From Pseudomonas cerasi (lineage in GTDB: Bacteria > Pseudomonadota > Gammaproteobacteria > Pseudomonadales > Pseudomonadaceae): a stretch of 64,000 nucleotides of DNA. Positions within the stretch are counted from its first letter, which is position 1, and each line of letters starts with the position of its first letter. The notes under the pieces are model-generated. The model searched no databases. It was not told the DNA's origin and saw only the letters and a list, made by a program, of their open reading frames with translations. A program made the position numbers and the translations under genes. Of the stretch, positions 26,618-35,624 are shown piece by piece. The stretch covers positions 3,505,001 through 3,569,000 of the forward strand of contig NZ_LT222319.1 in the NCBI RefSeq assembly GCF_900074915.1, written 5' to 3'.

Positions 26618-29277
26618 GCGGACTCCTCCAGTTCTACGTCCGGCTGCGCCTGCAGCGGCAGAAACAGCGTGATGCGCGTGCCCAGCCCGTCAATGCCGTC
26701 CTCGACCGTGAGCCGTCCACCGTGTGCGCCGATCATGCCCTGACAGATCGCCAGGCCCAACCCTGTGCCCTGCCCGCCCCGATCGCCGCGCGCGGCGGTG
26801 TAGAACATGTCGAAAATCTTCGCTCGCTCATCCTCGGGAATGCCCGGGCCTTCGTCACTGACCGAGAAAAACAGTTCACTGTCGACCACACCGGCTGCTA
26901 CCTGCAAGCGCCCGTCGACGGGTGAAAAGCGCGCAGCGTTCTCAAGCACATTGACCAGCGCCTGCTCGATCAGCGCCGCGTGCACATACAGCAGCGGCAG
27001 CTCGCCGGTCACCTGGGTGCTGACCTGCAAGGGCGCCAGTACGGCACGCAGCCGGTTGAGCGCGCTGCCGACGATATCGGCGGGCGACACCCAGTCGCGG
27101 GCGAGCTTGAGAGCGCCATGCCCCAGACGCGTCATGTCGAGCAGGTTCTGGATATAGCGGTCCAGGCGCTCGGCTTCGTCACGGGTACCCTCCAGCAGCT
27201 CGCGGCGATCCTCCAGTGGAATGGCTTCGCCCAGAGCCAGCAGGCTGTCGATGCTGCCGCGCATCGAGGTCAGCGGGGTACGCAGGTCGTGGGACACCGA
27301 AGCCAGCAAGGCGCTGCGCAATTGCTCGGTTTCGCCGTGCAGACGCGCCGCCTCGAGTTCCTGAGCCAATTGCGCACGGGCCAGTGCCTGCGCCAGTGGC
27401 TGGGTAAGCGCGGCCAGCATACGTCGATGCTGCGCGGTAAACGACTGGCCTTCTCGCGCGCAGACTCCCAATAGAGCCAACGGCCCTTCTTCTGCGGTGA
27501 TCGGCCACCACCACCAGCGCCCGGATGGCAAGGTGCCGGTGCCGCTGCCCGCGGGTTGATCGTGCTGCCAGGCCCAATCGGCAGCAGCGCGCTCGGGCTC
27601 CGAAAACGTCAGTGGCCCACCGGTTTCGACCACCCAACCGCCGTGCCCGTCGCGATCGACCAGGCACAGATGCAGTTCCTTCCAGCCGGAAAAATGCTGT
27701 TCGGCGGCGGCGAGCACCGCCTTGCGATCCGTGGCGGCGGTCATCTTGCGCGACAGGTCGAGCAGCTCGCTGGTCTGTTCCTGGGTATCGCGCAACGCCT
27801 GCAACTGCCTGCGCTGGCGCGCCGCGAGCTTGCCGGTCAAGGCCGACATCAACAGGAAGAACAACAGCGTCAGCACGTCTTCTTCGCGCTGGATGTTCAG
27901 GGAAAAACTCGGCGGAATGAACAGAAAGTCATAGGCCAGGAACGATAACCCGGCACAGGCGAGCGCCGGGCCCATGCTGCTGCGCACGGCGACCAGCAAT
28001 ACCGCAGCAAGAAAGATCAGAGATATGTTGGGCAGCGCCAGCACGCCTGCAACGCCCCAGGCGACCAGACTGGCGATCAGCGTGGCGACGAAGGCCAGAC
28101 CGTAATCGAACCACACCACTTCGTGAGCCGGACGGGCACGCGGCGGCTGATCAGGCAGTTCCTCGCTGTCGTCGAGCACCGAGATTTCCAGCCCGTGCCC
28201 TTCGCGCAATAAGCGTGCCGCGACGCCGCCACCAAACACGCGACGCCGCCAATGCCGTCGCGACTGGCCGACCAGCACCACGCTGGCGCGCCGTTCGATG
28301 GCATGCTGCACCAGCGTTCGGGCGACCTCCCCGGCGCGCAGCGAAACCGCCTCGCCACCGAGCCGCTCGGCCAGTTGTTGGGCGCTTTGCAGACGCGCGC
28401 GAGACTGCTCGTCGAGGGTTTGCCCGTCGTCCACATGCACGGCGCTCCACGGCAGATGGCGACGCTGGGCAACCCGACTGGCGTGACGCACCAGACGCTC
28501 TGCATGGATATCACCGTCGATGCCCACCAGCATCCGCCCACGAACTGCCGGGGCCGACTGGCCCAATTGCCGGTAGCCCTGCGCCAGATCGTTATCGACC
28601 TGGGCAGCCGCCGTCTGCATGGCCATTTCACGCAGTGCAGTGAGGTTGGTCTGGGTGAAGAATGCGTCGATGGCCGCGCGTGCCTGCTCAGGCACGTAGA
28701 CCTTGCCGTCGCGCAGGCGCTCCAGCAGTTCGCGGGGCGGCAGGTCGATCAGCACCAGATCAAAGGCTTCCTGCAACACCCAGTCCGGCAGCGTTTCGCG
28801 CACCTGCACGCCGGTGATGCCGCGCACCTGGTCATTCAGGCTTTCCAGGTGCTGGACGTTGACGGTGGTGTACACATCGATGCCGGCCGCCAGCAATTCC
28901 TGAATATCCTGCCAGCGTTTCGCGTGGCGACTGCCGGGCGCGTTGGTGTGCGCCAGTTCGTCGACCAGTACCAGGCTCGGCGCAGCCTTGAGCAGCGCGT
29001 CGAGGTCCATTTCTTCGAGGGTCATGCCGCGATACTCAGTGCGCAGCAAGGGCTGTTGCGGCAGACCGTTGAGCAGCGCCTCGGTTTCTGCGCGGCCGTG
29101 GGTTTCGACCACACCCGCCAGCACCTTCACGCCTTGGCGCAGCTGCGCGTGAGCCGCCTGGAGCATGGCGTAGGTCTTGCCGACGCCTGGCGCGGCACCC
29201 AGAAACACCTTCAGCCGCCCGCGCCCCTCGCGGGGCAACTGGGCCAGCAGTGCGTCAGCTCGACCGGAATCACTCAC
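26614..29277 (-). CDS. kdpD: KdpD, potassium/turgor sensor histidine kinase
   Basis: An 887-residue sensor kinase. The N-terminal KdpD domain has Walker A GAAPGVGKT near residue 30 and DELAHTNAPGSRHAKRW. A universal-stress-like domain (about residues 245-370), four transmembrane helices (about 395-500) and a GAF-like linker follow. The kinase core has His663 in SVSHDLRTPLTSMRG, the N box in NVLENAARFSP, and G boxes DEGPGIPEDE and GQGTGLGLAI. The GTG at 29277 (VSDSGRADALLAQL) is chosen because GAGGGTGG lies about eight bases upstream and family members start here; a GTG four codons upstream is the alternative. It follows kdpC by 67 bases in the same direction. Confidence 0.95.
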   Translation of the reverse strand: MSDSGRADALLAQLPREGRGRLKVFLGAAPGVGKTYAMLQAAHAQLRQGVKVLAGVVETHGRAETEALLNGLPQQPLLRTEYRGMTLEEMDLDALLKAAPSLVLVDELAHTNAPGSRHAKRWQDIQELLAAGIDVYTTVNVQHLESLNDQVRGITGVQVRETLPDWVLQEAFDLVLIDLPPRELLERLRDGKVYVPEQARAAIDAFFTQTNLTALREMAMQTAAAQVDNDLAQGYRQLGQSAPAVRGRMLVGIDGDIHAERLVRHASRVAQRRHLPWSAVHVDDGQTLDEQSRARLQSAQQLAERLGGEAVSLRAGEVARTLVQHAIERRASVVLVGQSRRHWRRRVFGGGVAARLLREGHGLEISVLDDSEELPDQPPRARPAHEVVWFDYGLAFVATLIASLVAWGVAGVLALPNISLIFLAAVLLVAVRSSMGPALACAGLSFLAYDFLFIPPSFSLNIQREEDVLTLLFFLLMSALTGKLAARQRRQLQALRDTQEQTSELLDLSRKMTAATDRKAVLAAAEQHFSGWKELHLCLVDRDGHGGWVVETGGPLTFSEPERAAADWAWQHDQPAGSGTGTLPSGRWWWWPITAEEGPLALLGVCAREGQSFTAQHRRMLAALTQPLAQALARAQLAQELEAARLHGETEQLRSALLASVSHDLRTPLTSMRGSIDSLLALGEAIPLEDRRELLEGTRDEAERLDRYIQNLLDMTRLGHGALKLARDWVSPADIVGSALNRLRAVLAPLQVSTQVTGELPLLYVHAALIEQALVNVLENAARFSPVDGRLQVAAGVVDSELFFSVSDEGPGIPEDERAKIFDMFYTAARGDRGGQGTGLGLAICQGMIGAHGGRLTVEDGIDGLGTRITLFLPLQAQPDVELEESA

Positions 29278-29344
29278 GTTGGTTACCACCCTCTTTCTGA
29301 TCAGCTACAGCTTAGTGAATCTGCTGCGTACAAGGCGTACTTTG

Positions 29345-29917
29345 TTACAACTGCGCGTTGCGCGGTGCAGACGGTAACTGATTCAGGCTCATATTCAAGG
29401 CCAATACGTTGACCACGGGTGGGCCGATCAGCGGACGCTGGGTATTGGCGTCGATCAGCGCCTGAACCTTGTCCAACGGCAACTGGCGCGCCGCTGCAAC
29501 ACGACCGGCCTGCCAGGCAACCGCTTCAGGCGAGAGGTGCGGGTCCAGTCCGCTGCCGGAGGTGGTCAGCAAGGCCATTGGCACCGGTTCCTGAGAAGCG
29601 TTGGCCAGTTTCGCGGCGTCCTCTTTCACGCGAGTCGCCAGCGCCGGATTGCTCGGGGCAAAGTTACTCGCGCCGCTGGCCACGGTCGCGAATGCGCCCG
29701 CCGAAGGACGCGACTGGAACCACTCATCGCCGGTGAACGACTGGGCGATCAGCGTCGAGCCGCGCACCTTGCCCGACGCGTCATACACCAGGCTGCCGTT
29801 GGCCTGCGCCGGAAACGCCACTTGCGCAACCCCGGTGACCACCAGTGGATAGGCCACGCCGGTGATCAGGCTCATCAACACGATCAGGCTCAAGGCCGGA
29901 CGCAATACATTGGACAT
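29345..29917 (-). CDS. kdpC: KdpC, potassium-transporting ATPase subunit C
   Basis: A 190-residue single-pass subunit that stabilises the KdpFABC complex and increases its affinity for ATP. The transmembrane helix is at about residues 7-27 (ALSLIVLMSLITGVAYPLVV). The periplasmic part carries the KdpC signatures GSTLIAQSF, FQSRPSAG, TTSGSGLDPHLSPEAV and VNVLALN. Start 29917 (MSNVLRPALSL) is the normal N-terminus and follows GAGGATGTGCAG. It begins about 54 bases after kdpB ends, in the order kdpFABCDE. Confidence 0.96.
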   Translation of the reverse strand: MSNVLRPALSLIVLMSLITGVAYPLVVTGVAQVAFPAQANGSLVYDASGKVRGSTLIAQSFTGDEWFQSRPSAGAFATVASGASNFAPSNPALATRVKEDAAKLANASQEPVPMALLTTSGSGLDPHLSPEAVAWQAGRVAAARQLPLDKVQALIDANTQRPLIGPPVVNVLALNMSLNQLPSAPRNAQL

Positions 29918-29971
29918 CTGCACATCCTCAATCAGGTGAGGCTGCACGCCGACCGGCATGCAGCACAGGCT

Positions 29972-32050
29972 TCAAACAAGGCCGAGTGCGACCAGCAGCA
30001 TGTCGATCAGCTTGATGCCGAGAAACGGCACAACGATGCCGCCCAGGCCATAGATCAGCAGGTTGCGACGCAGCAAGTGAGCGGCGCTGGCCGCCTGCAC
30101 ACGCACGCCACGCAGGGCCAGCGGAATCAATACGACGATGATCAGCGCGTTGAAAACGATGGCCGAGACAATCGCGCTCTGCGGGCTGGCCAGCTTCATT
30201 ACGTTGAGCACGCCCAGTTGCGGGTAGATCGAGGCAAACAGTGCGGGCAGTACCGCGAAGTACTTGGCCACGTCGTTGGCAATCGAAAAGGTGGTCAGCG
30301 CACCGTGGGTAACCAGCAGCTCCTTGCCGATCTGCACCACGTCCAGCAACTTGGTCGGGTCGCTGTCGAGGTCAACCATGTTGGCCGCTTCGCGCGCCGC
30401 CTGGGTGCCGTCATTCATCGCCATGCCGACGTCGGCCTGCGCCAGTGCAGGTGCATCGTTGGCGCCGTCGCCACACATCGCCACCAGACGCCCTTCGCCC
30501 TGCTCCTGGCGAATGCGCTCCAGTTTTTTCTCCGGCGTGGCTTCGGCCAGCACGTCGTCGACACCGGCCTCGGCAGCAATCGCTGCGGCAGTCAGCGGGT
30601 TGTCGCCGGTGACCATCACGGTACGGATACCCAGTTTGCGCAGCTCTTCGAAGCGTTCGCGAATACCTGGCTTGACCACATCCTTGAGATGGATCGCGCC
30701 CAACAACCGACCGTTGGCGCAGACCAGCAGCGGTGTGCCACCGGTCTTAGCAATCTTGTCGACCTCACGGGCCAGTGCAGGCGGCAGCTCGCTGCGCTGC
30801 ATGTTGATGAAAGCCAGCAGCGAATCCACCGCGCCCTTGCGATACACGTGGCCCTGATAATCAACGCCGGACAGACGTGTGTCAGCGCTGAACGGCACGG
30901 CCGTCACCGAGCTCAGGGTCGGCTCGTTCATCGGGTGCAGGTTGCGCAGAAACTCGACGATGGATTTGCCTTCTGCCGTATCGTCGGCCAGCGAGGCCAG
31001 CAAAGCACCCTCGCCCAGCTCCTTGGGCGTCACACCCGGTGCAGCGTAGACAGCAGCGCAGCGACGGTTGCCGAAGGTGATGGTGCCGGTCTTGTCCAGC
31101 AGCAGCACATGCACATCGCCCGCGGCTTCCACGGCGCGACCGGACTTGGCAATCACATTGAGGCGCACCAGGCGGTCCATACCGGCAATGCCGATGGCCG
31201 ACAGCAAACCACCAATGGTGGTGGGAATCAGCGTGACCAGCAGCGCCACGAGAAATACCAGCGGCAGGCTGCCACCGGCGAAGTGGGCGAACGGCTGCAA
31301 GGTGATGACCACCAGCAGGAAGATCAGGGTCAGGCCGATCAGTAGAATATCCAGCGCGACTTCGTTGGGGGTCTTCTGCCGTTTGGCGCCTTCGACCAGC
31401 GCGATCATGCGGTCCAGCGTCGATTCGCCGGGGTTGGCGCTGATGCGTATCAGCAGCCAGTCGGACACCAGCCGGGTATTGCCGGTCACGGCCGAGCGGT
31501 CACCACCGGATTCGCGGATCACTGGCGCAGATTCGCCGGTAATCGCGGCCTCGTTGACGGCCGCGATGCCCTCGATGACTTCGCCGTCACCGGGAATCAT
31601 TTCGCCGATCTCGACCCGCACCACGTCGCCCTTGCGCAACTCGCTGGCATTGATGATGCGCAGGCTGCCGTTGTCGTCCCTGATACGAGCCTTGAGCCCT
31701 TCGCTGCCCGCCTTGAGGCTGTCGGCGCGCGCCTTGCCACGGCCTTCGGCCAGCGCTTCGGCGAAGTTGGCGAACAACACGGTGAACCACAGCCACAGAG
31801 CGATCTGCACGCAGACCGAAGTCGGCACCTGCGGGTTGGGGATCACGCACAGCACGGTGGTCAGAATGGCGGTCAGTTCCACCACCAGCATGACTGGTGA
31901 ACGCTTGAGCTGACGCGGGTCGAGCTTGACGAACGCCTGCACCAGCGCCGGACGCCACAGGGCCGCGATTCCGGTTTTTGCCGATTCGGCGGCCTGCGAT
32001 TCAGTAGATTTCGCAGCAGCATTTTTTGCGGGATTAATAGGTAAGTTCAT
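29972..32050 (-). CDS. kdpB: KdpB, potassium-transporting P-type ATPase
   Basis: A 692-residue P-type ATPase that powers high-affinity potassium uptake through KdpA. The phosphorylation motif is DKTGTITFG with Asp319, the actuator-domain motif is ITGESAPVIRESGGD, and the hinge region holds MVTGDNPLTAAAIA and CGDGANDAPALAQADVG. About seven transmembrane helices are present, the first pair near residues 50-95. The N-terminus has an Ala/Lys-rich extension (PAKNAAAKSTESQAAESAK) not needed for catalysis. It is ten bases downstream of kdpA. Confidence 0.97.
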   Translation of the reverse strand: MNLPINPAKNAAAKSTESQAAESAKTGIAALWRPALVQAFVKLDPRQLKRSPVMLVVELTAILTTVLCVIPNPQVPTSVCVQIALWLWFTVLFANFAEALAEGRGKARADSLKAGSEGLKARIRDDNGSLRIINASELRKGDVVRVEIGEMIPGDGEVIEGIAAVNEAAITGESAPVIRESGGDRSAVTGNTRLVSDWLLIRISANPGESTLDRMIALVEGAKRQKTPNEVALDILLIGLTLIFLLVVITLQPFAHFAGGSLPLVFLVALLVTLIPTTIGGLLSAIGIAGMDRLVRLNVIAKSGRAVEAAGDVHVLLLDKTGTITFGNRRCAAVYAAPGVTPKELGEGALLASLADDTAEGKSIVEFLRNLHPMNEPTLSSVTAVPFSADTRLSGVDYQGHVYRKGAVDSLLAFINMQRSELPPALAREVDKIAKTGGTPLLVCANGRLLGAIHLKDVVKPGIRERFEELRKLGIRTVMVTGDNPLTAAAIAAEAGVDDVLAEATPEKKLERIRQEQGEGRLVAMCGDGANDAPALAQADVGMAMNDGTQAAREAANMVDLDSDPTKLLDVVQIGKELLVTHGALTTFSIANDVAKYFAVLPALFASIYPQLGVLNVMKLASPQSAIVSAIVFNALIIVVLIPLALRGVRVQAASAAHLLRRNLLIYGLGGIVVPFLGIKLIDMLLVALGLV

Positions 32051-32060
32051 GATCGGTTCC

Positions 32061-33755
32061 TCAGAAACCCAGGCTCAGGTGTTCGGCAATCGGCCCCAGT
32101 GCCAGGGTAGGCAGGAAGGTCAAGCCACCCACCAGCAGAATCGTGACGGTCAGCAGGGTGACGAACAGCAAGCCGTGGGTCGGGAAGCTGTTCTGGCCCT
32201 GCGGCGCGGTCTTCTTCATGGCCAAGCTACCGGCCAGGGCCAGCACCGGCAGGATGTAACCGAAGCGGCCGATGAAAATCGCCAGGCTGAGCATCAGGTT
32301 GTGGAACACGGTGTTGGCACTGAAACCGCCGAACGCCGAGCCGTTGTTGGCCGTGGCCGAGGTATAGGCGTACAGCAACTGACTGAAACCGTGTGCGCCA
32401 GGGTTGCTGATCGCACCGGCCGGGCCTGGCAGGCTGGCAGCAATCGCGCCCAGCACCAGCACGCCCACCGGCATCACCAGCAAGGTGGCGACCAGCAGTC
32501 GGACTTCCTGCGCTTGCAGCTTCTTGCCCAGGTATTCCGGGGTACGGCCAATCATCAGACCTGCGAGGAACACAGCGATCAGTACGTTGAGCAGCATGCC
32601 GTTGAGGCCGACACCGACGCCGCCGAAGATCACTTCGCCAACCATCATGTTGACCAGCGCGACCATGCCGGTCAGCGGGTTAAGACTGTCATGCATGCCA
32701 TTGACCGAGCCGTTGGAGGCCGCAGTGGTAGCGACTGACCACAGCACCGTACCGGTGGTGCCGAAGCGGGTTTCCTTGCCTTCCAGCGGTGCGGTCTGTT
32801 CGACACCGGCGATGTTCAGTGCCGGGTTGGGCTGGTACTCGGCCCACAGCGAGACCGCGCCGCCGATCAACAGCAGCGCCAGCATGCAGCCGAGAATCGC
32901 GCGACTCTGGCGCATGTCCTTGACGTAGTGACCAAAGGTGAACACCAGCGCAGCCGGGATCAGCAGGATCGACACCAGTTCGAACAGGTTGCTCCACGCC
33001 GTCGGGTTCTCGAACGGATGCGCCGAGTTGACGCCGAAGAAACCGCCGCCATTGGTGCCCAGTTGCTTGATCGATATCTGACTGGCCGCAGGGCCCATCG
33101 GCAGGCTCTGGTCAGCGCCTTGCAGGGTAAGCGCATCAATGTAATGGCCGAAGTTCTGTGGCACGCCCTGCCAGACCAGAAACACCGCCAGCACGATACT
33201 GATCGGCAACAGGCCGTAGAGCGTGGCGCGGGTCATGTCGGCCCAGAAGTTACCCAGGCTCTGGGACGAGCGACGGCTGATACCGCGACACAGCGCGACC
33301 AGCACTGCCAGGCCGGTCGCGGCGCTGACGAAGTTCTGCACGGTCAGGCCGACCATCTGGCTCAGGTAGCTGAGCGACGCTTCGCCGCTGTAGGCCTGCC
33401 AGTTGGTGTTGGTTATAAAGCTCATCGCCGTGTTGAAGGCCAGCGACCACTCCATGCCCGGCAATTGCTGCGGGTTGAGCGGCAGCATGCCTTGCAGCAT
33501 GAGGATGGCGAACAGCACGACAAAGCCCGCCAGGTTGAACGCCATCAACGCCCAGGCGTATTGCTTCCAGGACTGTTCGGTTTTCGGGTCGACGCCGGAA
33601 ATCCGGTAGCAGGCGCGCTCGACCGGCCCCAGCACCGGGCTCAGCCAGGTGCGCTCGCCTTCCATGACCCGGTAATAGAAACGTCCCAGCCACGGCGCGG
33701 GGGCCAGCAGCAGGACCAGAAAGGCCAGGATCAACAGATAATCGTAACTGTGCAT
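32061..33755 (-). CDS. kdpA: KdpA, potassium-binding translocating subunit
   Basis: A 564-residue channel-like membrane subunit of the SKT superfamily, with about ten transmembrane helices and four pseudo-repeated selectivity filter segments. Visible ones include FITNTNWQAYSGE at about residue 110, LGTNGGGFFGVNSAHPFENP at about 225-245 and TATANNGSAFGG at about residue 467. The start at 33755 (MHSYDYLLILAFLVLLLAPAP) is the family N-terminus and comes two bases after the kdpF stop. A longer frame upstream overlaps kdpF in another phase and is rejected. Confidence 0.97.
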   Translation of the reverse strand: MHSYDYLLILAFLVLLLAPAPWLGRFYYRVMEGERTWLSPVLGPVERACYRISGVDPKTEQSWKQYAWALMAFNLAGFVVLFAILMLQGMLPLNPQQLPGMEWSLAFNTAMSFITNTNWQAYSGEASLSYLSQMVGLTVQNFVSAATGLAVLVALCRGISRRSSQSLGNFWADMTRATLYGLLPISIVLAVFLVWQGVPQNFGHYIDALTLQGADQSLPMGPAASQISIKQLGTNGGGFFGVNSAHPFENPTAWSNLFELVSILLIPAALVFTFGHYVKDMRQSRAILGCMLALLLIGGAVSLWAEYQPNPALNIAGVEQTAPLEGKETRFGTTGTVLWSVATTAASNGSVNGMHDSLNPLTGMVALVNMMVGEVIFGGVGVGLNGMLLNVLIAVFLAGLMIGRTPEYLGKKLQAQEVRLLVATLLVMPVGVLVLGAIAASLPGPAGAISNPGAHGFSQLLYAYTSATANNGSAFGGFSANTVFHNLMLSLAIFIGRFGYILPVLALAGSLAMKKTAPQGQNSFPTHGLLFVTLLTVTILLVGGLTFLPTLALGPIAEHLSLGF

Positions 33756-33757
33756 GA

Positions 33758-33853
33758 TCACTCCTGACTCTGGTCGGCGCGCAACAGCGCCACCAGCAGA
33801 TAGATGAACAGCCCGACTCCCATCAGCAGAGAGATACCATCCATAACGCTCAT
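33758..33853 (-). CDS. kdpF: KdpF, small subunit of the Kdp complex
   Basis: A 31-residue single-helix peptide, MSVMDGISLLMGVGLFIYLL followed by a short polar tail. It stabilises the KdpFABC complex in the membrane. The start at 33853 follows GGGGGAAA five bases upstream, and its stop lies two bases from the kdpA start, the expected arrangement. It is too short for most gene callers. Confidence 0.9.
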   Translation of the reverse strand: MSVMDGISLLMGVGLFIYLLVALLRADQSQE

Positions 33854-33992
33854 TGAAATTTCCCCCATCAGGCAACACCGGTACGGCGCAGGCCGCGTGA
33901 GGTGATTGTCCGCAGGCAGGGTGTAAAGGCGCGAGATCGACAGGCTGGCCGGGGCGTAAAGAAGCTGTAAAAAAGCGCTACAGCCTTGACGG

Positions 33993-34015
33993 CGCAAGGC
34001 CTTCACGGCCCTGCG
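33993..34015. promoter_or_regulatory. Hairpin in the kdpF/luxR-like intergenic region
   Basis: CGCAAGGCC at 33993-34001 and GGCCCTGCG at 34007-34015 form a nine-base stem with one mismatch. It lies in the 242-base gap between kdpF and the divergent HTH gene, where the kdp promoter and a KdpE operator should be. It may be a folded leader element or an operator; the sequence does not decide. Confidence 0.3.
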
Positions 34016-34095
34016 GCGCTGTCATTTATGTCAGGTTCGCGTTAGGGGATGCAGGGGTATCGTGGTGCGGCGATCTTCAGGGAAAGGACTTCACC

Positions 34096-34359
34096 ATGCT
34101 TCGCGACAATGGAAAACCACCCGGCATCACGCCGCCTTCCCAAGCCACACCCGCCACTGTCCAGTTGACTGTCAAGGAACGACAAGTCCTGGAATGGGTG
34201 GCGCTCGGCAAATCCGCCTGGGAGATATCCCGGATACAAGGCTGCTCGGAAGCGACCGTGCACTTTCATACCAGCAATATCCGCCGCAAGTTCGGCGTGA
34301 CGTCATTGAAGGCGGCATTGGTGATGGCGATCAGGCAGGGGGTTATTTTGGTGGAGTGA
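34096..34359 (+). CDS. Small LuxR-type HTH protein
   Basis: An 87-residue protein consisting almost only of a LuxR/GerE helix-turn-helix: LTVKERQVLEWVALGKSAWE at about residues 24-43, then CSEATVHFHTSNIRRKFGV and a final helix LKAALVMAIRQG. No autoinducer-binding or receiver domain is present, so it is either a stand-alone DNA-binding protein or a remnant. The first 22 residues are a short, polar, Pro-rich leader. The start follows GGAAAGGA. It is divergent from kdpF and convergent with the Rhs remnant, at the border of the accessory island; targets are unknown. Confidence 0.8.
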   Translation: MLRDNGKPPGITPPSQATPATVQLTVKERQVLEWVALGKSAWEISRIQGCSEATVHFHTSNIRRKFGVTSLKAALVMAIRQGVILVE

Positions 34360-34439
34360 TATACAAACGTACTTCAAGCGTCTGGTTTAAACCGGGCAAC
34401 GGGAGGTAGGTCGTTGACCGGTTATGCTAAAGCACCAGG

Positions 34440-35624
34440 TTAGTAATCAGGATTCGAACCCAAGTAATGTCTTTCACCCTCGGGGAGTCTTATGTCACTG
34501 GGCTTCGCCCGTTTGTTACCCAGCGCTATCCTTTGTTGTTGAGCTTTGATAGCCTGATTAATATCATCTTCTTTTGTTACGCTTTTTAATTTGGACCTGA
34601 CTTCCTTGGTAATAATCCGCTTTCCTTCATGTTTCTTCGCATACTTGTACTCCTTTTGTGCCTCTTTGTACATGAAGTCGTACATTTCAAAGTTCTCTTC
34701 AGCAGAGCTATGGGCAGCCACAAGCTTCGACGGCGGACGTTTACCATTGACCGTATAGAACGAAAGTTCTCGTTCTTGTGCTTTTAGCTCAGACTTTGCG
34801 CTCTTGAAGTATCTCTCATTGCGGATGACTCTTTTCTCGAAGTTGTTTACGGTAGAGGGCTTCATCTTCCTCAAGCGAACAGGTGTGGTCTTGCTGTTAA
34901 TAAGCAGCGTCTTCGGGATGGATGCGTCTGCTGCTGTATTGAGAGGAGCTCTAAGAAATCTGATCAATGCCCCCCAAGGACTATGCCCCGTTGGATCCCG
35001 CATATTCACCGGATCCCCCTCGACATACGCATACCCATTCATCCCACCCTCGCCAAACGGACTCCAGCTATCAGGACTGTTGAAGCGCATCAACACCGGG
35101 CTGTAGGCCCGATAGCCATTACCCAGCATTTGCCAGCCGGTATCCGCCTCGCTCAGTTCGCCGTTGAACCCCAGTCTGCCGTGCGGTGGATCTTCGCCGC
35201 TAGCGTGGCCGTAAGCCGTATACCACCTCCGATTGATCCCGTTGGCATCGACTTCACCGAGCACGCTGTCACTGTCGTTGGTGGCAAGCAGCACCGTCCG
35301 ATCGATCTGCTGTTCGGCCAGCAGGTAGTCGTCGCCACGCATGAAGGTGCTCTGGGCATGGCTACCGAGTTGATTGGCCAGCTCCCCGTCACGATAAAAG
35401 CGCAGATCCCTGTCCGCTCCGCGGGTCTCCCCTGTCAGTTGGTCCTGGGGGTCATACTTATAGTGAATGCCGGCTGAGGGCGTGCCTACTTCGATCAGGC
35501 GGCCGAGGGGGTCGTACTTAAGCGTGCGACCGGCTTCGTCGATATCCAGATTACCGTCCGGGTCGTAGTGGAGTTTGATTTCAGGCGGGTAGTATTCGCC
35601 GTTACTGTTCGTTATCTGCGTCAT
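34440..35624 (-). CDS. Rhs core end plus toxin-like C-terminal domain (orphan Rhs fragment)
   Basis: A 394-residue product that would start at the ATG at 35624, which has GAGGAG four bases upstream. This lies inside the 3' end of the larger Rhs fragment, in another frame. Residues ~1-215 are the end of an Rhs/YD-repeat barrel (YDPLGRLIEV, LLATNDSDSVLGEV, LGFNGELSEADTGWQMLGNG) ending in the junction motif RDPTGH. Residues ~216-394 form a Lys/Glu-rich variable domain (SAKSELKAQERELSFYTVNG, EAQKEYKYAKKHEGKR, YLGSNPDY) of unknown activity. Base composition of the last 500 bases is clearly more AT-rich, as expected for an exchanged toxin tip. No immunity gene was seen downstream. It may be a dead remnant or may be expressed on its own. 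Confidence 0.7.
   Translation of the reverse strand: MTQITNSNGEYYPPEIKLHYDPDGNLDIDEAGRTLKYDPLGRLIEVGTPSAGIHYKYDPQDQLTGETRGADRDLRFYRDGELANQLGSHAQSTFMRGDDYLLAEQQIDRTVLLATNDSDSVLGEVDANGINRRWYTAYGHASGEDPPHGRLGFNGELSEADTGWQMLGNGYRAYSPVLMRFNSPDSWSPFGEGGMNGYAYVEGDPVNMRDPTGHSPWGALIRFLRAPLNTAADASIPKTLLINSKTTPVRLRKMKPSTVNNFEKRVIRNERYFKSAKSELKAQERELSFYTVNGKRPPSKLVAAHSSAEENFEMYDFMYKEAQKEYKYAKKHEGKRIITKEVRSKLKSVTKEDDINQAIKAQQQRIALGNKRAKPSDIRLPEGERHYLGSNPDY

Noticed and set aside
28252..29412. A 386-residue open frame opposite kdpD
   Set aside because: Same reasoning: the kdpD motifs on the minus strand are complete and the plus-strand translation has no features.
29537..31345. A 602-residue open frame on the plus strand opposite kdpC/kdpB
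   Set aside because: His/Gln/Arg-rich translation with no recognised features; the opposite strand encodes canonical KdpC/KdpB. Frame artefact.
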